From Gentiana macrophylla (taxonomy: Eukaryota > Streptophyta > Magnoliopsida > Gentianales > Gentianaceae), in the NCBI GenBank assembly GCA_026214975.1, contig CM047805.1, forward strand, positions 7,774,463 to 7,838,462: 64,000 nt of DNA, written 5' to 3'. Within the stretch, counting starts at the first letter, position 1; every line of letters begins with the position of its first letter. The translations under genes were made by a program, and so were the position numbers. Positions 55,859-64,000 of this stretch are shown one piece after another. The notes below the pieces were generated by a model. It was not told the origin of the DNA, made no database searches, and was given only the letters and a program-made list of their open reading frames with translations.

Positions 55859-58800
55859 TTAAATGAGTTGTAAACCCATCCCGATTACAGACTTTTGTAC
55901 CAAGTCTCTAGACAATCCTTTGGTTAAGTGATCGGCTAAATTATGTTGAGATCTCACAAAGACAACCGAAATCACCCCGTGAGTGATCAACTCACGAACC
56001 GCGCTATGTCTAACGCCCAGGTGTCGCGACTTACCATTATACACTTGACTATAAGCTTTAGACAAGGTAGAAGCACTATCACAATGGATAGAAATGGGTG
56101 ATATTGGTTTTGGCCACAATGGAATTTCATAAATCAAATTCCTAAGCCACTCAGCCTCTTTTCCGGCTGCAGCTAAGGCAACAAACTCGGACTCCATAGT
56201 CGAGCTAGTAATACATGTTTGCTTTTTGGAAGTCCATGAAATGGCACCTCCTCCAAGTAAAAACACCCAACCACTTGTAGAAGAATAATCTTCCACATTG
56301 GATATCCAACTAGCATCCGAGTATCCTTCTATTACAGAAGGGTGTCCTACATAAGTCAAGCCAAAATCCTTGGTAGACTTAAGGTATCTTAGCACACGAG
56401 TTACAGCACGCCAATGATGGCTGCTTGGATTACTCGTAAACCTGCTTAGCTTTCCAACCGCATAAGCAATATCTGGACGTGTGCTAGTCATAGCATACAT
56501 CAAGCATCATATCACCCGAGAATACTCAAGTTGTAATATCGGATTTCCCGTATTATGCATGAATTTCTCATTAGGATCCATGGGAGTGTTAGCCGGAGTG
56601 GAGTTTTCACAATTGAACTTCTTCAACACTTTCTCAATGTAATGAGATTGTGTCAAAGAGAACCCTTTGTCACTCCGTTTTATCTTGATTCCTAGAATCA
56701 CATCCGCCTCCCCCATGTCTTTCATAGAAAAGCTTGATGACAAAAATGCTTTGCAAAGGTCAACTTGATCTTGGTTAGTTCCAAAGATCAACATATCATC
56801 AACATATAAGCAAATTATCACACCATTACCGGTATTGTCAAATTTGCTATATACACACTTGTCTGATTGATTAATCATAAAACCATGAGACAAGATAACT
56901 TCATCAAATTTATGATGCCATTGTTTAGGTGCTTGTTTAAGACCATACAATGATTTAACAAGCTTACAAACCTTATGCTCATTTCCAGGCAAAATAAAAC
57001 CTTCCGGTTGTTTCATATAAATTTCTTCTTCCAAATCTCCATTTAAGAATGCCGTCTTAACATCCATTTGATGGATTACCAGATTATTAATTGCTGCCAA
57101 TGCAATCAACAATCTTATTGTGGAGATTCTAGCAACCGGTGCATAGGTATCAAAATAATCAATACCTTCCTTTTGTCTAAAGCCTTGAATTACTAATCTG
57201 GCTTTATACCTGTCGACAGTCCCGTCAACTTTCATATTTCTTTTAAAGATCCACTTGCAACCCAAAGGTTTGCAACCACGCGGAAGATCCGCAAAGATCC
57301 ACGTGTTATTTCTCATTATGGAATCCATCTCATCATTGACGGCTTCTTTCCAAAATGACACGTCTCGAGACTCCATAGCCTCCTTAAACGTCTTAGGATC
57401 CTCATCAATATTATAACAATATGAATATTGGAATCCTACTTCATCTCTTGTTCCTTCTACCAAATAAGTTTGATAGTCGGATCCAAAAGACTTTGCTTTC
57501 CTAGCCCTTTTGCTTCTACGAGGCTCCAAAGGCTCATCTTGAGAATTAATATCATTATTGTTCTCCACTCCAACATTAATAGGAGTTAAATCCTTCGGTC
57601 TTTGTATAGACGAAAACCGATTTTCATCAAAGATAGCATCTCTTGATTCAATCACAGAATGAATAGCAACTGAATAATTAGGCTCTATTACATAGAACCT
57701 ATAAGCCTTGGAATGCATAGCATATCCAATAAATATACAATCAATGCCTCTCTCACCCAAGGTTTTAATCTTAGGCATGGTGAGCCTTACAACAGCCCTA
57801 CATCCCCAAACTCGTAGATAACTCAAGTTTGGCTTCTTTTTGAACCAAAGTTCATATGGGGTAATAGGATTCCTTTTGTTAGGAACTCTATTCAGCAAAT
57901 AACAAGCCGTTAACATGGCTTCTTCCCAAAATCCCTCACTCAAGCCTGAGTAAGATAGCATGGAATTAACCATCTCTTTAAGAGTACGGTTTTTCCTTTC
58001 CGCTATACCGTTTTGCTGTGGTGTGTAAGGCGCCGTAACCTCATGTATAATCCAACATGACCCGAAAAAGGTTGGATCAAAATATTCACCACCTCGATCG
58101 GTACGCAACTTTTTAATTCTAGAGGTTAATTGCAACTCAACTTCACTTTTATAGATTTTGAATTTATCGATTGCCTCATCTTTAGAATGAATTAAAAACA
58201 CATAACAGAACCGAGTGCAATCATCTATAAAAGTCACTACATATCTTTTGTTTCCAAAAGAAGGTGTAGCACAAAAATCACATAGATCACTATGGACAAG
58301 ATCCAAAACTGAAGACGACCTTTCAACACTATGAAAAGGTTGTCTAACAATTTTGTTCAACATACATGTTTCACATTTATTTACATTCATATCAAAAGAT
58401 GGAATCAAATCATGTTTAGACATTAATAACATGCGTTTGTAATGAACATGTCCTAACCGAGCATGCCATAAAACATAAACATTAACATCATGATTCATAC
58501 AAACATTATTCACAACATCATGCTGAATGTTAAGCATAAACATACCATTACAAAGATAACCAAATCCTATGAATACACCAAATTTACTTAAAATGTATTT
58601 GTCAGACTCAAAGACTTGTTTAAAACCATCTTTACATAACAAACTTCCTGAAACCAAGTTTTTCCGGATCCCCGGAACAAATAGTACATGTTTTAAAGTT
58701 ACAAATTTGCCAGAACTAAAAGGTAAAATAATAGTTCCTCTTCCACGAATGGCGGCCTTTGACTCGTTTCCCATAAAAAACATGGATCCATCGTTAATAG

Positions 58801-59830
58801 GTTCATAATCTTTAAACCAACTTTGATCCTTGCAGACATGCCTTGTCGCACCCGAGTCAATCCACCAAGCAACATCATCATCCTGCACATAAAATGCCTC
58901 AGAAATTAGTGGTACATAATTCATATCAGAATTAAATCCACAAACAATATTCTAACCTTGATGTTTAGGAGCACCTTGGTCCTTAGACCCTTGCCCCGAA
59001 CTGTTGTTTGGCCCTTTCTGATTTTTGCCAAATCAACAATCAGCCTTAAAATGCCCAACTTTTCCGCAAACCCAACAAGCACCTTTCGGTTTCTTGTTGG
59101 CATCTTTGCCGTTGTTCTTAGATGATTGTCATTTTCTTTTCTTCTGGTTCTTTTGAGAACTTTCCACGGTTTCCACCATATTTATGGAAGTCGAATCCAT
59201 TACCTCTTTACCCTTGGTTTTACCGTTCTCTTGCGCCCTTAGAGATTCCTCTATACGCAAGTGACTACCAAGTTCTACCAGAGATAATTCTTCTTTCATA
59301 TGTTTCAGAAAATGTTTAAAATATTTCCAAGATGGTGGCAATTTATCAATTATACTTGAAACAGAAATAGACTCATCCATTTCCATTTTATGCTGTGCAA
59401 ATTGACCCAAAATGCGAAGAAGTTCATTGTACTGTTTCATTACCGAACGTGAATCCACCATATTATATTTCATGAAGTTTCCAACTAAGAACTTTTTACT
59501 GGATGCATCTTCATCCATGTATTTTGATTCTAAAGAATTCCAAAGTTCTTTGGCAGATTCAACGTTTTGGTAAATATCGAACAGAGAATCAGACATACCG
59601 TTCAAAATGTGGCCTCGGCATATGTAATCATCATTCTCCCACTTGTTTTTCTTCCTCAGTTCCTCCAACGGTCCGTCATCCATCACTTCAGGCATCGGTG
59701 TACTCAACACATACACCACCTTCAAAGTCGTCAACAGAAAATGCATCTTTCTTTGCCATCTTCGAATGTTCACTCCTTCGGACTTTTCCAACTTTCCGAA
59801 ATTTGCAGTCATCTCCTTAACACTTGACAT
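55859..59830 (-). pseudogene. Copia gag-pol polyprotein, single frame with four internal stops
   Basis: The start ATG at 59830 and the end at 55859 are in one frame of 1324 codons. Gag covers residues 1 to about 233 (start MSSVKEMTANFGKLEKSEG); a perfect zinc knuckle CWVCGKVGHFKADC is at about 252-265. Protease has WWIDSGATRH (about 325). Integrase has LWHARLGHV plus CETC for zinc binding, then catalytic D in HSDLCDF, D in LRTDRGGEY and E in GIAERKNR. RT has MDVKTAFLNGDLEEEIYM and LYVDDMLIFG. RNase H has [15 protein letters not shown] and HCDSAST and ends ADHLTKGL. Stops lie at about 59127 and 59035 (around the knuckle), about 58955 (before protease) and about 56505 (before RNase H). No frameshift is needed. 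All catalytic residues appear present. Confidence 0.95.
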
Positions 59831-59857
59831 TGTTAAGACTAAATAACTTTTGTAGAT

Positions 59858-60585
59858 TGTTAGATAGATTGAGGTTTGAGTAACAACAACAATGTCGAAA
59901 ACGCAGGAAAACTAAAACGCGGAAATTTGGTTTGCTTGATATGAACGTAGAATCATGTAAACACTTTCCTACAGAATTTATTTGCCCCTTACAGAATGCC
60001 TAGGGTGTCACAAATACTTTTGTGAGATAAGACTACGTTTTACCTTCAAATTTAGGCACAAAAGATGAAGATTGCTCTTGGAGATAGTTTGCAAATAGTT
60101 TTTACTCTCAAAGATGAATGTGCCAAAATCCCTACTGTTTAAAGCACTTAAAAAGATCATATTTAGTGGTGGAAAACCGACCTCTTATGTATGCAACCTT
60201 TGGAAAGAAGTTACATACATAAGTCAGTTGAAAAATGATGAAAAGACACACCAATTCAATTTGGACCACAGCGGCGCCGATGTGACTGTGAAAACCAAAA
60301 ATCGACCAAAACTCTCTGTTCAAATTTATGTACAAATTTTTCTCACAGGCGGCCGCCTGTCACTTGTTTTTCCAAATTCTGAATTTTGGTCCTTTAAGTG
60401 GATTTTCAGTCCTTTAAGTGATTTTCCCGAACTATACTTGATCATTTAAATCTGTAAACTCATAAATACTTATATGAGCATACACTCCGTATCTCCAAAC
60501 TCATATTATAGCATTCTGAGTTCACCCATCTTTGTACCAAACCCCGATTACATAAATGAACATGGTAACACTTAAATTACCAACA
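59858..60585 (-). mobile_element. 5' LTR of the full-length Copia (728 bp)
   Basis: Nearly the same as 54606-55323. The 16-bp palindrome is conserved at 60345-60360, while the larger dyad seen at 55019 is broken here (GACCACAGCGGCGCCGATGT near 60263). An extra CCTTTAAGTGGATTTTCAGT segment (near 60390) accounts for part of the length difference. Confidence 0.95.
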
Positions 60586-62588
60586 CCACGTTCCGATGTA
60601 ATTTCTGAAATTCAATATTGTGCACCGGTAGATTAATCAACTGTGCATTTGTGTAAATAAAGGCCTCCAAATAATGAAAACAACAACTATGGATATTTGT
60701 TTAAAAGGACTGATTTGAGACTTAATTAGGCACTTAGGACACACTTAAATCTTAATTGTTTATAAGGACACATTTTTCTATCTTTCCTACATTACCCCTT
60801 TGTTATGAACGGGGAAAATCATTTCTCAAAGCCAATCGATCGGCAGTTACGATCCTCACCATCGTTCCCGGCAGACCAAACCTTCTTTCTGCTTGCCTGC
60901 GTGCTGCCATACACAATCTTGGTGGAAGCAAAACGACTTGGATTTGCATCACTGGCACAATCATCACCAAATTCTCTTGTGAATTGGTGATGCAGATTTG
61001 TTGATATCTCTTGTGAAGTAATAAGATTTTCTTCGGTACAGGGACTGGGAGGAGAAAGGACGATAATGGCAGTGGTGGACCAACATACAGATAAGGGGGC
61101 AAAAATCCTACTAATATACAAATGTTGTATGTATCTTGTTTGCCCCCCCCCTTAAATTTTTTATTTGTCTCTTTAAATTTTTTACTGCCCCCTCCTTACC
61201 CGAGATCTTGCGTCCGCCACTGATAATGGGTGGTGGTGGTGGTAGAGCTTCTTATCTCTTATGGATATGGAGGGAGACGTCAAAGCAGGTGAATTTACAT
61301 GAGTTTGGTTGGATATATATGTGTTGTGGTTTGAAAGAATTTACAGCAAATGGATGCTATCATCTTTGAAAGAGTTTACGGAAAACAGATTGCTGTTAGC
61401 TTGGAAGAAAGCTAGGGATGTGATGTCTATCATAGGAACAATGACGATTTCTCTCTTCAATCTTATTGTTATTATCCATCTTTTTTCCATCGCCACCAAA
61501 CAAGAATCACTGCTAGAGGATGAAAAAAACGCAATGCAATTGAAACATTGAATGTGTAATGGACTAATGGAGTGTTTGTTACTTAAAAAGGGTTGCAAGT
61601 ATTTGGATGTGTAAAAGACACACGAGCATTGTGTGCATCATCATCATTAACATCTATGTTAAGGCCTCCTCCTTGCATTTTTTTTTTTTGATTAGTTAAT
61701 GGCATTAATGTAGACTTGCTAACTGAACAACCACTTGTGTCATTTGAAGTAAAGTTTGTGTTTATGCTACCATTTTGTTGTACTTCAAGTTATGTATTCA
61801 TTAAAGGTAAGGTTCACAAGGTACCTGCAACAGACATGGAGGCACTTAAATCTCCTTTAATGGGCCTTTTTTTAGAAGTGTCGTGCACATAAGTTCTTCA
61901 TTTACGTCCAGGAATTAATACAATGAAAGTGAGGAAATTTTATGGTGTTCAATGACCACCAAACTCTCCTTTGTTGGGTTTACAAGATTTGACGGATATA
62001 GATATTTTGATCGAGTATGTTGAAAGAAGGCGATTTTGATAGGGATCGATGGTGCTTTTACTACTCTTTATTATATATATTGCTTGTAATGTTTACAGTA
62101 TTTGGTAATGATCACGTTTCTAACTGAATTTTCATAACGTCTGGCGCCATAATGTCACAATATAACACTCACTTTCTGGAAATTGAGCTCAGCAATAGAG
62201 GAAGAACAGAGATTAGGGGAGAGGGAAGGGGAGAAGTCAGAAGAGAATACAAGAGAGGAAATTCAGATCTTATGCATGAAAGCAGTGGATATATATATAT
62301 GCTGGAGATCTTTTATTAGCAGGTTTTAACTAGCAATTTTTCCTTTTCATTGCATAGAACTGGAGTTGTATCTCTCATTTTTAGCTTTGGTATGTATTTT
62401 TTCCCATTTGACAGAACTAGGTCTAATTTTCCTTGTTTTTGGGGAAAGGTAAACTACATTATACTTCTTTTTTCTTAATAGTTTTTATTTTCATAGACAC
62501 TATATAGAGTTTAACCGGATAATGTGGACAAGATATTGCTTAAATTGGATTGGAAATCTCAGTAATGCTGTTGGTTGGAATAAAATTG
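60586..62588. other. Region right of the intact Copia, no confident gene
   Basis: Several ORFs of 80-100 codons overlap on both strands between 60756 and 61600, so at most one can be real and none shows a known motif. One plus-strand frame (61309-61551) contains a hydrophobic stretch (IIGTMTISLFNLIVIIHLFS) like a single membrane segment. A C-run lies at 61143-61151 and a GGTGGTGGTGG run at 61229-61241. The rest is AT-rich. Confidence 0.4.
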
Positions 62589-62614
62589 ATGCAGTGACAT
62601 CGATGTCACTGCAT
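62589..62614. repeat. Perfect 26-bp palindrome
   Basis: ATGCAGTGACATC is followed immediately by its exact complement GATGTCACTGCAT with no spacer. A related imperfect copy occurs at 63239-63264 (ATGCAGTGGTCAT then TGATGTCACTGCAT). Confidence 0.95.
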
Positions 62615-62733
62615 TTACAATTAGAGAATTGATGTAGTAGCATTTGATGTCAGTGACATTGATGTGATTGTATTTACAATTTGATACACAAATTTGGTAA
62701 ATTTGTAAAATAAATGTAGTGTCATTCACATTA

Positions 62734-62905
62734 TGGGTGTAATCGAGCCGAGTCGAGTCGATGCTCCTTAAAGCTCGAGCTCGACTAAAAAAGTTTTGGC
62801 TTGATCGAGCTATAAAAAGGCAAGATCAAACTCGACTTGCTAAGTACTCGATATATCTCGACTCGGCTCATAAGCTTGATTATTTCCTTAGAATTCATTA
62901 ATTTT
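62734..62905 (+). repeat. GGGTGTAATCGAGCC segment, copy 1
   Basis: The segment starts GGGTGTAATCGAGCCGAG, then GTCGATGCTCC, CTCGAGCTCGACTAAAAAAG, AAGTACTCGATAT and TTCCTTAGAATTCAT. It is directly repeated at 63288-63436 with scattered substitutions. Sequences with GAGCTCGA/GAGCCGAG repeats and a GGGTGTAAT end are common in plant hAT-type MITEs; no complete inverted end is seen, so that origin is tentative. Confidence 0.65.
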
Positions 62906-62945
62906 TTACTAAAATATAACAAGATCGAACTCGACTCGTCTAATA

Positions 62946-63035
62946 GTGGTCAATGCATCGCGGTGTCACTGCATAGCGGTTGTTAATGCATCGCGGTGTC
63001 ACTTCGTCGCGGTGGTCAATGCATCGATACTACCA
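62946..63035. repeat. Small cluster of minisatellite-like units
   Basis: GTGGTCAATGCATCGCGGTG, TCACTGCATAGCGGTTGTTA, ATGCATCGCGGTGTCACTTC and GTGGTCAATGCATCG follow one another. These are the same units that make up the large array from 63541. Confidence 0.85.
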
Positions 63036-63287
63036 CATGATTATAAACCCAATCGAATGAGCAGCAACATGTCAAATTGTATATATGGCTTGCATCACAA
63101 TTGTGTTTTTTTTCCTTGTATTTGGTGTTCTCCAAGGGAAATGGGGTGAATGAACAATTCATTTTAATATTTGTTTAGTTCAAGATCTAAATATGCTCAT
63201 GTTTCTTAACATCCGAAAACTACGATCATTTGAGAATTGATGCAGTGGTCATTGATGTCACTGCATTTACAATCAGAGAATTGATTA

Positions 63288-63436
63288 GGGGTGTAATTGA
63301 GCCGAGTTGAGTCGATACTCCCTAGGGCTCGAATCGACTAAAAAAATTGGGCTCGATCGAGCCATAAAAAGACAAGATCGAACTCGAATCGCTAAGTACT
63401 CGATATAGCTCGATTATTTTCTTAGATTTCATTTAA
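63288..63436 (+). repeat. GGGTGTAAT(T)GAGCC segment, copy 2
   Basis: Direct repeat partner of 62734-62905 (GGGGTGTAATTGAGCCGAGT, AAGTACTCGATATAG, TTCTTAGATTTCAT). It is followed by T-rich sequence and then the minisatellite, just as copy 1 is followed by the small cluster. Confidence 0.65.
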
Positions 63437-63540
63437 TGTTGTTGAATGCAGATTGTTTTTTTTTTTTTTCCTGGACGCGTTTTTGTGTTTTTTTTTTGTC
63501 ATTTTTTTTCTGGACGTGTTTTTTTTTTTGAATGCTAAAG

Positions 63541-64000
63541 AGACATCGCGGTGTCTCTGCAATGCGGTGTCACTTCATCGCGGTGTCTCTGCATCGCGGT
63601 GTCTATGCATCGTTGTGTCCCTGCATCGGGGGTGGTCACTGCATTGCGGTGTCTCTGCATCGGGGTGGCCACTGCATCGCGGTGGTCAATGGATCTGGGG
63701 TGGTCAATGCATTGCGGTGTCACTTCATTGAGGCGTCTCTGCATTGCGGCGTCTCTGCGTCTTGGGTGGTCAATGCATCGCAATGTCTCTGCATCGGGGG
63801 TGGCCACTGCATCGCGGTGGTCAATGGATCAGGGGTGGTCAATGGATCACGGTGTCACTGCATCGCGGTTGTTAGTGCATCGCGGTGTCACTTTATCGCG
63901 GTGTCTCTGCATCGCGGTGTCTCTACATCGGGGGTGGTCACTGCATCGGGGTGTCTCTACATCGTGGTGTCTCTGCATCGCAGTGTCACTGCATCACGGT
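63541..64000. repeat. Minisatellite of 16-18 bp units, continues past the window
   Basis: About 28 units alternate between a 16-bp form (GCATCGCGGTGTCTCT and GCATCGCGGTGTCACT) and a 17-18 bp form (GCATCGGGGGTGGTCACT and GTGGTCAATGGATC). The core GCATCGCGGTG is shared. Overlapping ORFs on both strands are artefacts of the repeats. The end is outside the window. Confidence 0.95.

Larger units (their letters stand above)
54606..60585 (-). mobile_element. Full-length Copia element with CCACG target duplication
   Basis: LTRs at 54606-55323 and 59858-60585 flank one gag-pol frame on the minus strand. CCACG is found directly left of the first LTR and directly right of the second, a perfect 5-bp duplication. 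The purine tract AAATGGGGGAGGAT precedes the 3' LTR (55324-55338). A standard initiator tRNA-Met primer site is not seen next to the 5' LTR, where the sequence reads ATCTACAAAAGTTATTTAG. The LTR pair is similar but not identical, so the insertion is not brand new. Confidence 0.95.

Noticed and set aside
60803..61121. Two overlapping minus-strand ORFs of about 100 codons and plus-strand partners
   Set aside because: Both strands and several frames are open over the same 300 bp; no motif decides between them.
63453..63807. ORFs on both strands through the minisatellite
   Set aside because: They are translations of tandem repeats (MQRHRDAV-like peptides) in overlapping frames, with no independent support.
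63541..64000. CRISPR-like appearance of regularly repeated short units
   Set aside because: Units are contiguous and variable with no unique spacers, and the DNA is eukaryotic; this is a minisatellite.

Overview
This window is repeat-dense nuclear DNA from a plant, most likely a eudicot. It is AT-rich and built almost entirely from nested transposable elements: Copia and Ty3-gypsy LTR retrotransposons, a LINE, a TRIM, MITEs and a MULE remnant. The Athila-type element has the PBS, the gag start and the post-pol ORF usual for that lineage. I see no intact host gene, rRNA, tRNA or CRISPR array. The only host-type gene is a broken BAHD acyltransferase at 7279-8413 (minus strand). The species cannot be named from the sequence alone.

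Layout from left to right. 1-469: tail of a Copia element (RNase H end plus a 246-bp 3' LTR). 471-3230: an old non-coding repeat, also present at 28480-31420. 3400-4340: an 80-bp tandem repeat and a fragment resembling a MuDR-type transposase N-terminus. 5940-9590: diverged inverted repeats with TTCCACG-motif clusters, bracketing the BAHD pseudogene. 9641-9913: Stowaway-like MITE. 10010-13695: a minus-strand LINE carrying three further insertions (a MULE-type MITE with 9-bp TSD, a TRIM with 5-bp TSD, a 2-kb solo LTR) and abutted on its right by a decayed Copia element (13696-about 19950).

21765-27092: a minus-strand Copia with gag, protease, integrase, RT and RNase H all recognisable but frameshifted. 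27093-34574: a much older plus-strand Copia with long LTRs. 34575-37074: the 3' end and 3' LTR of a plus-strand Athila-like element. 37075-48896: a second Athila-like element on the minus strand, with tRNA-Asp PBS, gag, pol, a 145-aa accessory ORF and a 417-aa post-pol ORF. The two lie tail to tail, so their LTRs are inverted relative to each other. 48920-52229: a 44-bp tandem array followed by an LTR-like unit, reading as the 3' end of a Tat-type element.

52557-53760: truncated Copia RT fragment. 54606-60585: the youngest-looking element, a full-length minus-strand Copia with a perfect CCACG target duplication and one continuous gag-pol frame broken only by four stop codons. 60586-64000: no gene, but a palindrome, a duplicated GC-rich segment and a 16-18 bp minisatellite that runs off the window.

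The genes do not form a pathway or operon; they are retroelement polyprotein modules. The observations most worth checking are the BAHD pseudogene between inverted repeats (possible gene capture), the recurring GACGGGCGTCC modules and accessory ORF of the Athila-like element, the stop-only decay of the youngest Copia, and the minisatellite with its likely seed sequences.
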